Part shown: piece after piece, positions 1 to 8,417 of the stretch | Position numbering within the stretch: position 1 is the first letter of the stretch | Layout: every line of letters begins with the position of its first letter | DNA from: Pseudomonas sp. Irchel 3E13 | Lineage (GTDB): Bacteria; Pseudomonadota; Gammaproteobacteria; Pseudomonadales; Pseudomonadaceae | Assembly (NCBI RefSeq): GCF_900187455.1 | Contig: NZ_FYDX01000016.1 | Location: 111,962 to 175,961, forward strand | Direction: 5' to 3' | Length of the DNA stretch: 64,000 nucleotides | Position numbers and translations under genes: made by a program | The notes under the pieces: model-generated | Databases searched by the model: none | Seen by the model: the letters and a program-made list of their open reading frames with translations, nothing else | What the model was told of the DNA's origin: nothing

Positions 1-270
1 TTCGCCATGGGCCAGCGCCACGCGTGCGGCGTCCAGCGCCTGCTCGGCGCGCTCGGCCTGTTCGGCCAGGGCCTGGGCGGTGCCGGTGGGGATGTAGCCC
101 TTGCGGCTTTTAACGAACAACGCGGTGCCGAGCGCGGCCTCCATCCGCCGGATCGAGCGGAACACCGTGGAAACGTCGACCTTGAGCAGTTCTGCCGCCT
201 TGGCCAGGGAGCGTCCGCGGACCAGGGCGAGAACCAGGGAGAGGTCGGCATGGCTGATCTGATATTGCAT
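1..270 (-). CDS. LysR-family transcriptional regulator, N-terminal part (runs off the window)
   Basis: The reverse strand reads an open frame from an ATG at 268-270 to the window edge, 90 residues, beginning MQYQISHADLSLVLALVRGR. The first 60 residues fit the LysR winged helix-turn-helix: the AKAAELLKVDVSTVFRSIRR segment is the recognition helix region, followed by MEAALGTALFVKSRKGYIPT, the usual LysR wing. The effector-binding domain lies outside the window. The gene is divergent from the puuA-like operon, so it may regulate that operon; this is inference from position only. Ligand and target cannot be named from this fragment. Confidence 0.85.
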   Translation of the reverse strand, partial: MQYQISHADLSLVLALVRGRSLAKAAELLKVDVSTVFRSIRRMEAALGTALFVKSRKGYIPTGTAQALAEQAERAEQALDAARVALAHGE

Positions 271-512
271 CGATGCACTCTTTGCTTGCCAAAATGCCAA
301 TGTCTGTTGCGTGGGGGCCATTCTATAGTGCGACGGTGGCCGTCTAGCAAGGCGTGATGCCGCAGAACCTGGAGCGCTCGTCCGATAGATGACGCGCCAG
401 CCGTTCCCCACGATGGAAATCCCGAGAATAAAAGCCAGCCATCGCCGCCCCGAATACCCGCATTACCCCCCTACATCGCTGCCCCAATAAAAACTCTAAA
501 GGATGCCTAGCC
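271..512. other. Intergenic region between divergent lysR-type gene and polyamine operon
   Basis: This 242-base stretch holds no supported gene. It must contain the divergent start signals of the LysR-type gene and the puuA-like operon. A ribosome binding site AAGGAT lies about 10 bases before the puuA-like ATG. No convincing -35/-10 pair or operator was identified by eye. Confidence 0.5.
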
Positions 513-1895
513 ATGACGTCGGTCTCTCCGTGCGCCATCCCCGTTGACGAAATGGCCGAATTTCTAAAGGCCCACCCTGAGGTGCAGTACGTCGATCTGC
601 TGATCGCCGATATGAACGGAGTGGTGCGCGGCAAGCGCGTCGAGCGGGCGAGCCTGGTCAAAGTCTATGAAAAGGGCATCAACCTGCCCGCGTCGCTGTT
701 CGCCCTGGACATCAATGGCTCAACGGTGGAAAGCACCGGCCTGGGCCTGGATATCGGCGACGCCGACCGCATCTGCTACCCGATCCCCGGCACCCTGAGC
801 TTCGAGCCCTGGCAGAAGCGTCCTACCGCGCAGTTGCTGATGACCATGCACGAGATGGACGGCAAGCCGTTCTTCGCCGACCCGCGCGAAGTGCTGCGTG
901 GCGTTATCGAGAAGTTCGACGCCCTGGGCCTGACCATCTGCGCCGCGTTCGAGCTGGAGTTCTACCTGATCGACCAGGACAACCTGAACGGTCGCCCGCA
1001 ACCGCCGCGTTCGCCGATTTCCGGCAAGCGTCCGCAATCGACCCAGGTCTACCTGATCGACGACCTCGACGAATACGTCGATTGCCTGCAGGACATTCTC
1101 GAAGCCGCCAAGGAACAGGACATCCCGGCCGACGCGATCGTCAAGGAAAGCGCCCCGGCGCAGTTCGAAGTGAACCTGCACCACGTCGCCGATCCGCTGA
1201 AAGCTTGTGACTACGCGCTGCTGCTCAAGCGGGTGATCAAGAACGTCGCCTACGACCATGAAATGGACTCCACGTTCATGGCCAAGCCCTACCCGGGCCA
1301 GGCCGGTAATGGCCTGCACGTGCACATTTCGCTGCTGGACAAGGCCACCGGCAAGAACATCTTCACCAGCGAAGACCCCGAGCAGAACGACGCCCTGCGC
1401 CACGCCATCGGCGGCGTGCTGGAAACCATGCCGGCGTCGATGGCCTTCCTCTGCCCGAACATCAACTCCTACCGTCGTTTCGGCGCGCAGTTCTATGTGC
1501 CCAACGCGCCGAGCTGGGGCCTGGACAACCGCACCGTGGCCGTCCGTGTACCGACCGGCAGCGCCGACGCCGTACGCATCGAGCACCGCGTGGCCGGCGC
1601 CGACGCCAACCCTTACCTGATGATGTCGGCGATCCTCGCCGGTATTCACCACGGGCTGACCAACAAGATCGAACCGGGCGCGCCCATCGAAGGCAATTCC
1701 TACGAGCAACTGGAACAGAGCCTGCCGAACAACCTGCGCGATGCCCTGCGCGAACTGGACGACAGCGAAGTCCTGAACCAGTACATCAGCCCCGACTACA
1801 TCGATATTTTCGTCGCCTGCAAGGAAAGCGAACTGGCGGAGTTCGAGGTGTCGATTTCCGACCTCGAATACAACTGGTACCTGCATACCGTGTGA
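513..1895 (+). CDS. puuA: Glutamine-synthetase-like gamma-glutamylpolyamine synthetase (PuuA/PauA/SpuI type)
   Basis: A 460-residue member of the glutamine synthetase family, type III/PuuA branch, expected to ligate glutamate to putrescine or another polyamine with ATP in the cytosol. Visible signatures are the N-terminal beta-grasp stretch FVDLLIADMNGVVRGKR-like (YVDLLIADMNGVVRGKR), the metal and substrate segment ESAPAQFEVNLHH, the ATP-binding GNGLHVHISL and the RIEHRVAGADANPYL loop. It is the first gene of a run with an aldehyde dehydrogenase 18 bases downstream, a PuuD-type hydrolase and a permease, which is the gamma-glutamyl polyamine pathway. Pseudomonas usually carries several paralogues (pauA1-A7, spuI/spuB), so the exact substrate is not settled. 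The start is chosen from AAGGAT spaced before the ATG. Confidence 0.9.
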   Translation: MTSVSPCAIPVDEMAEFLKAHPEVQYVDLLIADMNGVVRGKRVERASLVKVYEKGINLPASLFALDINGSTVESTGLGLDIGDADRICYPIPGTLSFEPWQKRPTAQLLMTMHEMDGKPFFADPREVLRGVIEKFDALGLTICAAFELEFYLIDQDNLNGRPQPPRSPISGKRPQSTQVYLIDDLDEYVDCLQDILEAAKEQDIPADAIVKESAPAQFEVNLHHVADPLKACDYALLLKRVIKNVAYDHEMDSTFMAKPYPGQAGNGLHVHISLLDKATGKNIFTSEDPEQNDALRHAIGGVLETMPASMAFLCPNINSYRRFGAQFYVPNAPSWGLDNRTVAVRVPTGSADAVRIEHRVAGADANPYLMMSAILAGIHHGLTNKIEPGAPIEGNSYEQLEQSLPNNLRDALRELDDSEVLNQYISPDYIDIFVACKESELAEFEVSISDLEYNWYLHTV

Positions 1896-1913
1896 TGCCC
1901 GGAGAACAGAACA

Positions 1914-3407
1914 ATGACAATTCCGACCCGCGAACAATGGGAAACCCTCTTCCAGCAACTGCGCATCGAGGGGCGCGCCTTCATCGACGGTGAATACCTC
2001 GAAAGCGCCTCTGGCGAGACCTTCGACTGCATCAGCCCGGTGGACGGCCGTGCCCTGGCCGCCGTCGCCAGTTGCGATGCCGCCGACGCCGAGCGTGCGG
2101 TCGCTGCCGCGCGCCGCAGCTTCGACAGTGGCGTCTGGGCGCTCCAGGCGCCGGCCCAGCGCAAGCGCGTGCTGATCGCCTTCGCCGACCTGCTGCTGGC
2201 CAACGCCCGCGAGCTGGCGTTGCTGGATACCCTGGACATGGGCAAGCCGATCGCCGATTCGCTGAGCATCGACATTCCCGCGGCGGCCAACGCCATCCGC
2301 TGGAACGCCGAGGCGATCGACAAGATCTACGACGAAGTCGCGCCGACCGCGCCTGACCAGCTTGGCCTGGTGACCCGCGAGGCGGTGGGTGTGGTTGCCG
2401 CCATCGTGCCCTGGAACTTCCCGCTGATGATGGCCTGCTGGAAACTCGGCCCGGCCCTGGCCACCGGCAACTCGGTGATCCTCAAACCGTCGGAAAAATC
2501 TCCGCTGACCGCCATCCGCATCGCCCAACTGGCGGTGGAAGCTGGCCTTCCGGCCGGTGTGCTCAATGTGCTGCCAGGTTTCGGCCACACCGTCGGCAAG
2601 GCCCTGGCCTTGCACATGGACGTCGACACTCTGGTGTTCACCGGTTCGACCCGCATCGCCAAGCAACTGATGGTGTATGCCGGCGAATCGAACATGAAAC
2701 GCGTCTGGCTGGAGGCCGGCGGCAAGAGCCCGAACATCGTCTTCGCCGACGCGCCGGACCTGCAGGCCGCGGCTGAAGCCGCCGCCAGCGCTATCGCGTT
2801 CAACCAGGGCGAGGTCTGCATCGCCGGTTCGCGCCTGCTGGTGGAGCGCTCGATCAAGGAGCAGTTCCTGCCGATGGTGGTGGAGGCGCTCAAGGCCTGG
2901 AAACCAGGCCATGCGCTGGAGCCGGAAACCCGCGTCGGTGCGCTGGTCGACACCACTCAACTGGACACCGTGCTTGGCTACGTCGAGGCCGGCAAGGCCG
3001 ATGGCGCGACCCTGGTCACCGGTGGCCGCCGTGTGCTTGAAGACACCTGCGGCGTCTACGTCGAGCCGGCGATCTTCGATGGCGTGAACAACGCCATGCG
3101 CATCGCCCGCGAGGAAATCTTCGGTCCAGTGCTGTCGGTCATCACCTTCGACAGCGCCGAAGAAGCCATCGCCATCGCCAACGACTCGCCGTTCGGACTG
3201 GCCGCGGCGGTGTGGACCTCGGACCTTTCCAAGGCCCATCGCAGCGCTCGCGCCCTGCGCGCCGGCAGCGTCTGGATCAACCAGTACGACGGCGGCGACA
3301 TGACCGCGCCGTTCGGTGGTTTCAAGCAGTCGGGCAACGGCCGCGACAAGTCGCTGCACGCGTTCGACAAATACACCGAACTCAAGGCGACCTGGATCAA
3401 GCTCTAA
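1914..3407 (+). CDS. puuC: Gamma-glutamyl-aminobutyraldehyde dehydrogenase (PuuC/KauB type), copy 1
   Basis: A 497-residue NAD(P)-dependent aldehyde dehydrogenase. The catalytic cysteine is Cys302 in FNQGEVCIAGSR and the general base is Glu267 in VWLEAGGKSPN; the cofactor segment PWNFPLMMACWKLGPALA and the FTGSTRIAKQ motif are present. It oxidises the aldehyde made by a PuuB-type oxidase, giving gamma-glutamyl-GABA or the analogous acid. It sits 18 bases after the synthetase and 14 bases before puuD, so co-transcription is likely. The gene at 20023-21516 has the same length, with long stretches of near-identical protein and DNA. In P. aeruginosa the KauB family accepts several omega-amino aldehydes, so specificity is inferred from neighbours. 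Confidence 0.93.
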   Translation: MTIPTREQWETLFQQLRIEGRAFIDGEYLESASGETFDCISPVDGRALAAVASCDAADAERAVAAARRSFDSGVWALQAPAQRKRVLIAFADLLLANARELALLDTLDMGKPIADSLSIDIPAAANAIRWNAEAIDKIYDEVAPTAPDQLGLVTREAVGVVAAIVPWNFPLMMACWKLGPALATGNSVILKPSEKSPLTAIRIAQLAVEAGLPAGVLNVLPGFGHTVGKALALHMDVDTLVFTGSTRIAKQLMVYAGESNMKRVWLEAGGKSPNIVFADAPDLQAAAEAAASAIAFNQGEVCIAGSRLLVERSIKEQFLPMVVEALKAWKPGHALEPETRVGALVDTTQLDTVLGYVEAGKADGATLVTGGRRVLEDTCGVYVEPAIFDGVNNAMRIAREEIFGPVLSVITFDSAEEAIAIANDSPFGLAAAVWTSDLSKAHRSARALRAGSVWINQYDGGDMTAPFGGFKQSGNGRDKSLHAFDKYTELKATWIKL

Positions 3408-3421
3408 GGGAGGCTGGATCG

Positions 3422-4201
3422 ATGAAGCAGGATTTGCGCAAGACGCCGTTGATCGGCGTCACTGCATGCCGTCAGATGTTGGGCAACACTGCCTCCCACA
3501 CCGTGGGCGACAAATACGTCGAGGCCGCCGCGTTTGCCGGCGTGCCGCTGATCCTGCCGGCGCTCACCGAGGCGCTGGACCCGCAGCGCCTGCTGGAACG
3601 CCTCGACGGCATTCTTTTTACCGGCTCGCCTTCAAATGTCGAGCCGCATCATTACAATGGCGCCCCCAGCGTCGAAGGCACCCGGCACGACGTGTTTCGT
3701 GACCGGCTGACCCTGCCGTTGCTGCAGGCGGCGATTGCCGCCGGCGTGCCGGTGTTCTGCATTTGCCGTGGTTTCCAGGAGCTCAATGTGGCCCTGGGCG
3801 GAAGCTTGCACCAGCGTGTCCAGGAGCTGCCCGGCTATCTGGACCACCGCGAGCCGCAGGACGCCCCGCTCGAAGAACAGTACAGCCCGCGTCACCTGGT
3901 GACGGTCGAACCCGATGGGAAATTCGAGCGACTGGGGTTACCGCAGCAGTTCATGGTCAACTCGCTCCACAGCCAGGGCATCGACCGCCTGGCTGAGGGC
4001 TTGCGTGTCGAGGCATTGGCCCCGGACGGGTTGATCGAAGCAGTTTCCATGGAGGATGCGCCCGGCTTTGTGGTCGGAGTGCAGTGGCATCCGGAATGGC
4101 GTTATGCCGAAAACCCGGTTTCGTTGCGTCTTTTTCAGGCGTTCCGTGCAGCCTGTAATGCCTACGCCGGTGGTCAGCGCTACCGCGAGGCGAGCCTGTA
4201 A
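3422..4201 (+). CDS. puuD: Gamma-glutamyl-GABA hydrolase, class I glutamine amidotransferase family (PuuD type)
   Basis: A 259-residue protein of the peptidase C26 / class I amidotransferase-like family that releases glutamate from gamma-glutamylated products in the cytosol. The nucleophile is Cys115 in VFCICRGFQELNVALGG, and the His/Glu pair is His223 and Glu225 in VGVQWHPEW. The ATG follows GGGAGG by a good distance and begins MKQDLRKTPLIGVTACR; an upstream in-frame start would overlap the dehydrogenase and is rejected. It completes a synthetase, dehydrogenase and hydrolase set; the missing oxidase step could be supplied by the FAD protein at 36220-37524. Confidence 0.92.
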   Translation: MKQDLRKTPLIGVTACRQMLGNTASHTVGDKYVEAAAFAGVPLILPALTEALDPQRLLERLDGILFTGSPSNVEPHHYNGAPSVEGTRHDVFRDRLTLPLLQAAIAAGVPVFCICRGFQELNVALGGSLHQRVQELPGYLDHREPQDAPLEEQYSPRHLVTVEPDGKFERLGLPQQFMVNSLHSQGIDRLAEGLRVEALAPDGLIEAVSMEDAPGFVVGVQWHPEWRYAENPVSLRLFQAFRAACNAYAGGQRYREASL

Positions 4202-4306
4202 CGCCTCGGGAGCGACGTTTGCGCCCAGGCCGATCCGGCAGATTCATTGAGTGCGGGCATCAATTGATGCCCTGAAAAACAATACCAATAGCGACGGCAA
4301 CTACTC

Positions 4307-5860
4307 ATGAGCGATTTCCAGGCAAGCCTGACCCCGAGTACGGCGGGGCAGGCTCGCGCAAGCGCCGGCACATCCGGAGCATCCAAGGGGCTGGCCAAGG
4401 GCCGGCTCGGACTGCTCGCCAGTATCGTGCTCGGCATCTCCACCATCGCCCCGGTGTACACCCTCACCGGCGCGCTGGGTCCAACGGTCCGCGAAGTCGG
4501 CGCGCACTTGCCGGCGGTGTTCATCGTCGGCTTCCTGCCGATGCTGCTGGTAGCCCTCGGCTATCGCGAGCTGAACGCGGCCGAACCGGACAGCGGCACC
4601 TCCTTTACCTGGTCGGCTCGCGCCTTTGGCCCGATGATCGGCTGGATCGGCGGCTGGGGCCTGGTTACGGCGACGACCATCGTGCTGTCCAACCTGGCCG
4701 GTGTGGCGGTGGACTTCTTCTATCTCTTCCTCGGGCAACTCACTGGCAGCCACGAGGTGGCTGCGCTCAGCGACAACCTGCTGATCAACGTCATCACCTG
4801 TTGCGTGTTCATCGCCATGGCGGTGTGGATCTGCTGTCGCGGCATCGGCACGACCATGGCGGTGCAGTACGGCCTGGTGGCGCTGCAATTGTTGGTGCTG
4901 ATAGGTTTCGCCATCGCGGCGTTCGGCGGCTCGACCCCCGAGCAACCGCCGATGAACTTCCAGATGGACTGGTTCAACCCGTTCGGCGTCGAGTCCTTCT
5001 CGGCCTTTACCGCCGGCCTGTCGCTGTCTATCTTCATCTTCTGGGGTTGGGACGTATGCCTGACCATGAGCGAAGAGTCGGTGGGCAGCGATGAAGTGCC
5101 TGGCCGCGCCGCGACCCTGACCGTACTGCTGATCCTCGGCCTGTACCTGGTCACCGCTATCGCCACGCTGCAATTCGCCGGTATCAGTGAAGTAGGGCTT
5201 GGCCTGGGCAATCCACGGATCCAGGAAAACGTCTTCGCTCACCTCGCAGGTCCAGTCATGGGCCCGCTGGCAATCCTGATGTCTATCGCCGTGCTGGCGA
5301 GTACCGCCGCGTCGCTGCAATCGACCTTCGTCTCCCCGGCCCGCACTCTGCTCGCCATGGGCTACTACGGCGCCGTGCCAGAGCGCTTCGCGCGCATCTG
5401 CCCGCGCTCGCAGACTCCGCGTTATGCCACCATCTGCGCCGGCATCGCCGCCGGTGTGTTCTACGTGACCATGCGCACCTTGAGCGAAAACGTGCTGGCG
5501 GACACCATCACAGCCTTGGGCATGATGATCTGCTTCTACTATTCGCTGACGGCGTTCGCCTGTGTCTGGTACTTCCGCCACAGCCTGATGGACAGCGCGC
5601 GGCACTTCATGATGAGAGGCGTGTGCCCGTTGCTGGGCGGCGGGATTCTTTCGGTGATCTTCGTTCAGACCGCGATCGACAGCGCCTCGCCTTCGTTCGG
5701 CAGCGGTTCGCATGTGGGCGGGTTGGGGCTGGTGTTCGTGATCGCGATGATCATCCTGCTGCTGGGCATCGTCCTGATGCTGCTCTCGCGTCTGCGCGCG
5801 CCGGCGTTCTTCCTTGGCATGACGCTGCGCCGTCACGCAACCATCCCCAGCCGCCGCTGA
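4307..5860 (+). CDS. APC-family amino acid/polyamine permease
   Basis: A 517-residue inner-membrane permease with about 12 hydrophobic segments. The first membrane helix LGISTIAPVYTLTGALGPTV and the ELNAAEPDSGTSFTW segment are typical of the APC amino acid/polyamine/organocation superfamily. It starts 105 bases after puuD on the same strand, so it probably imports the polyamine or amine processed by the preceding enzymes. Whether the substrate is putrescine, another diamine or an amino acid cannot be read from the sequence. The N-terminal 30 residues are Ser/Ala/Gly rich and probably cytoplasmic. Confidence 0.85.
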   Translation: MSDFQASLTPSTAGQARASAGTSGASKGLAKGRLGLLASIVLGISTIAPVYTLTGALGPTVREVGAHLPAVFIVGFLPMLLVALGYRELNAAEPDSGTSFTWSARAFGPMIGWIGGWGLVTATTIVLSNLAGVAVDFFYLFLGQLTGSHEVAALSDNLLINVITCCVFIAMAVWICCRGIGTTMAVQYGLVALQLLVLIGFAIAAFGGSTPEQPPMNFQMDWFNPFGVESFSAFTAGLSLSIFIFWGWDVCLTMSEESVGSDEVPGRAATLTVLLILGLYLVTAIATLQFAGISEVGLGLGNPRIQENVFAHLAGPVMGPLAILMSIAVLASTAASLQSTFVSPARTLLAMGYYGAVPERFARICPRSQTPRYATICAGIAAGVFYVTMRTLSENVLADTITALGMMICFYYSLTAFACVWYFRHSLMDSARHFMMRGVCPLLGGGILSVIFVQTAIDSASPSFGSGSHVGGLGLVFVIAMIILLLGIVLMLLSRLRAPAFFLGMTLRRHATIPSRR

Positions 5861-5881
5861 GGCGGCCGGGGCGGCGAGGGC

Positions 5882-6502
5882 TCAAGCCAGCAGTTGCTTG
5901 AGCAGCTCGCCGTGGCGTTGTTGCTGGCTTTCGCGCTGCAGGCGATTGGCGCGGAACACCGCTTTCAAATCTTCCAGCGCCGTGGCGAAGTCGTCATTGA
6001 TGATGACGTACTCGTATTCGTCGTAGTGCTTCATCTCGCTGACCGCTTCGCGCATCCGACCTTCGATGATTTCGTCACTGTCCTGGCCACGGTTGGTCAG
6101 GCGCTGACGCAGCGCCTGCTGGCTCGGCGGCAGGATGAAAATCGAGCGAGTGCCCGGCATCTGGTCGCGCACCTGTTGCGCACCTTGCCAATCGATTTCC
6201 AGGATCAGGTCATGGCCTTCATCAAGGGTCTGCTGCAGCGCACTGCGCGAGGTGCCGTAGCAGTTGCCGAAGACTTCGGCCTGCTCGAGGAAGTCGCCCT
6301 GAGCGTTCAGGCGGTCGAACTCGGCGCGGTCGACGAAGTGGTAGTTCACCCCGTCGTGTTCGCCCGGACGCATGGTCCGCGTGGTGTGCGAGACCGACAC
6401 GCGAATGTGGTTCAGGTCGTCGGTCAGGGCCTTGACCAGGCTGGTCTTGCCGGCGCCGGACGGGGCCGAAATGATGTACAGGGTGCCGCTGCTGTGTTTC
6501 AT
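5882..6502 (-). CDS. gmk: Guanylate kinase
   Basis: A 206-residue GMP kinase that converts GMP and ATP to GDP and ADP, an essential step in purine nucleotide supply. The P-loop SAPSGAGKTSL lies near the N-terminus, followed by the GMP-binding segments VSHTTRTMRPGE and GVNYHFVDRAEFD, and the lid region around IEGRMREAVSEM. The start MKHSSGTLY is preferred over the 13-codon longer frame because the longer N-terminus is not like the family. The gene lies 13 bases after yicC on the same strand; gmk and yicC are adjacent in other pseudomonads and many proteobacteria. Confidence 0.97.
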   Translation of the reverse strand: MKHSSGTLYIISAPSGAGKTSLVKALTDDLNHIRVSVSHTTRTMRPGEHDGVNYHFVDRAEFDRLNAQGDFLEQAEVFGNCYGTSRSALQQTLDEGHDLILEIDWQGAQQVRDQMPGTRSIFILPPSQQALRQRLTNRGQDSDEIIEGRMREAVSEMKHYDEYEYVIINDDFATALEDLKAVFRANRLQRESQQQRHGELLKQLLA

Positions 6503-6515
6503 GATGGGGGTGGCC

Positions 6516-7379
6516 TTACTCGATGTTCTGTACTTGTTCACGCATCTGCTCGATCAGAACCTTGAGGTTGACCGCCGATTGGGTGCTGCGTGGGTCGAAG
6601 GCTTTGGAGCCCAAGGTGTTGGCTTCGCGATTGAGCTCCTGCATCAGGAAGTCCAGGCGCCGGCCCGCTGCACCGCCGGACTTGAGCACCCGACGCACTT
6701 CGGTGACGTGCGTGCTGAGACGGTCGAGCTCCTCGGCGACATCGCTCTTCTGCGCCAGCAGGACCATTTCCTGTTCCAGGCGTTGCGGGTCGAGTTCGGC
6801 CTGCATGTCGCTGAAGCGGTCGAGGATCTTCTGCCGCTGGGCGGCGAGCATCTGCGGCACCAGCGCGCGCAGGGTGGTGACTTCCTGGCTCATGCTGTCC
6901 AGGCGCTCGTTGATCAGCCGGGCCAGTTCCGCGCCTTCGCGGTTACGGCCATTTTTCAGCTCCTGGAGCGCCGCGTCGAACAGCTCGATGGCTTCGACGT
7001 TCAAGGCTTGCGGGTCGTTGGCATCGGCGACCAGCACGCCGGGCCAGGCCAGCACTTCCAGGGGATTGAGCGGTGCTGGCTGCTTGATCAGGCTGGCCAC
7101 GGTCTCGGCGGCGGCCACCAGTTGCGCGGCGCGCTCACGGTCCACCTGCAACGGCTTGCCGGCGTTTTCTTCGTTGAAGCGCAGGGTGCACTCGACCTTG
7201 CCGCGGGAAATCCCCTGGCGCAGCGACTCGCGGATGGCGCCTTCAAGATCGCGGAAGGCTTCCGGCAGGCGCAGGTGCGGCTCAAGGTAGCGATGGTTGA
7301 CCGAGCGCAGTTCCCATATCAGGGTGCCTTGGGTCCCGGCTCGTTCGACACGAGCAAAGGCGGTCATGCTGTGCACCAT
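6516..7379 (-). CDS. yicC: YicC family endoribonuclease
   Basis: A 287-residue YicC-family protein beginning MVHSMTAFARVERAGTQG, the conserved N-terminus of the family, and ending with the conserved C-terminal block that includes GSKAFDPRSTQSAVNLKVL. The family has endoribonuclease activity and affects small-RNA stability in Escherichia coli. The 66-codon upstream extension of the open frame lacks family similarity and is rejected. A possible -10 TACAAT lies about 55 bases before the start on the reverse strand (bases 7435-7440). It leads a likely two-gene operon with gmk and is divergent from rph, as in P. aeruginosa. Confidence 0.93.
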   Translation of the reverse strand: MVHSMTAFARVERAGTQGTLIWELRSVNHRYLEPHLRLPEAFRDLEGAIRESLRQGISRGKVECTLRFNEENAGKPLQVDRERAAQLVAAAETVASLIKQPAPLNPLEVLAWPGVLVADANDPQALNVEAIELFDAALQELKNGRNREGAELARLINERLDSMSQEVTTLRALVPQMLAAQRQKILDRFSDMQAELDPQRLEQEMVLLAQKSDVAEELDRLSTHVTEVRRVLKSGGAAGRRLDFLMQELNREANTLGSKAFDPRSTQSAVNLKVLIEQMREQVQNIE

Positions 7380-7576
7380 GGGAAGTACCTCGCAGATAGA
7401 TGAAGGGAAAGCCGACAGGCTGCAAAGGCGCAGGATTGTAACGCAGTGCGCTGCCGGCTCCCATAAACGGATGTGACAAACACTGCGCTGAACGCCGACA
7501 AAAACCTGTCGAAGCCTGATGTGCGCGGGGTTTGAGCCGTGCGACGGGCGGCGGGCGGGCCTTTCGCGCTCAGGCA

Positions 7577-7605
7577 TGTCCAGTCGCGGCCTGGCGCTCT
7601 ATAAT
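7577..7605 (+). promoter_or_regulatory. Candidate sigma-70 promoter of rph
   Basis: A consensus -10 box TATAAT at 7600-7605 is preceded by TGTCCA at 7577-7582 with a 17-base spacer. It lies 35 bases before the rph ATG. The -35 box matches the consensus only in part, so the call rests mainly on the -10. Confidence 0.55.
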
Positions 7606-7640
7606 GCTCGGCAGATTCGAACCCAGTACAGGTATCCCCT

Positions 7641-8363
7641 ATGAAACGTCCAAGTGGTCGCGCTGCCGATCAGCTCCGCTCGATCCGCATCACCCGCAAC
7701 TACACCAAGCACGCCGAAGGGTCGGTACTGGTTGAGTTTGGCGACACCAAAGTCGTCTGCACGGTCAGCGTCGAAAATGGTGTTCCACGCTTCCTGAAAG
7801 GCCAGGGCCAAGGCTGGCTGACCGCCGAGTACGGCATGCTGCCGCGCTCCACCGGTGAGCGTAACCAGCGCGAAGCCAGCCGTGGCAAACAGGGTGGCCG
7901 CACCCTCGAAATCCAGCGCCTGATCGGCCGCTCGCTGCGCGCCGCGCTGGACATGAGCAAGCTGGGCGACATCACCCTGTACGTCGACTGCGACGTGATC
8001 CAGGCTGACGGCGGCACCCGCACCGCGTCCATCACCGGCGCCATGGTTGCCCTGGTCGATGCGCTGCGTGTGGTCAAGAAACGTGGCGGCCTGAAAGGCG
8101 GCGACCCGCTCAAGCACATGATCGCTGCCGTTTCGGTGGGCATGTACCAGGGCGAGCCGGTCCTGGACCTGGATTACCTCGAAGACTCCGCTGCCGAAAC
8201 CGACCTGAATGTGGTCATGACCAGCGCTGGCGGTTTCATCGAAGTCCAGGGCACCGCTGAAGGCGCGCCGTTCCAGCCACAGGAACTCAACGCCATGCTG
8301 GAGCTGGCGCAGAAAGGCATGACCGATCTGTTCGAGCTGCAAAAGGTGTCGCTGGCTGACTGA
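7641..8363 (+). CDS. rph: Ribonuclease PH
   Basis: A 240-residue phosphorolytic 3'-5' exoribonuclease that trims tRNA 3' ends. It starts MKRPSGRAADQLRSIRITRN, and the family blocks VEFGDTKVVCTVSVENGVPR, TAEYGMLPRSTGER and the phosphate-binding QGGRTLEIQRLIGRSLRA are intact; YVDCDVIQADGGTRTASITG is the core active-site region. Length equals that of the family. It is followed by an intrinsic terminator and converges on crc, as in P. aeruginosa. Unlike in E. coli K-12, rph and pyrE are here separated by crc. Confidence 0.97.
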   Translation: MKRPSGRAADQLRSIRITRNYTKHAEGSVLVEFGDTKVVCTVSVENGVPRFLKGQGQGWLTAEYGMLPRSTGERNQREASRGKQGGRTLEIQRLIGRSLRAALDMSKLGDITLYVDCDVIQADGGTRTASITGAMVALVDALRVVKKRGGLKGGDPLKHMIAAVSVGMYQGEPVLDLDYLEDSAAETDLNVVMTSAGGFIEVQGTAEGAPFQPQELNAMLELAQKGMTDLFELQKVSLAD

Positions 8364-8382
8364 GCCATCGCCCAATAAAAAA

Positions 8383-8406
8383 GCCGACCCAAGGGTCGGC
8401 TTTTTT
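8383..8406. terminator. Bidirectional intrinsic terminator between rph and crc
   Basis: A perfect 8-base stem GCCGACCC/GGGTCGGC (8383-8390 and 8393-8400) is flanked by A residues on the left and six T residues on the right. It can therefore stop transcription from rph on the forward strand and from crc on the reverse strand. Confidence 0.9.
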
Positions 8407-8417
8407 GTGGCTGGCGA

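Noticed and set aside
720..3359. 879-codon open frame on the reverse strand
   Set aside because: It lies antisense to the puuA-like and puuC genes, both with strong family motifs. Long antisense frames are expected in GC-rich Pseudomonas DNA, and the protein has no recognisable motif.
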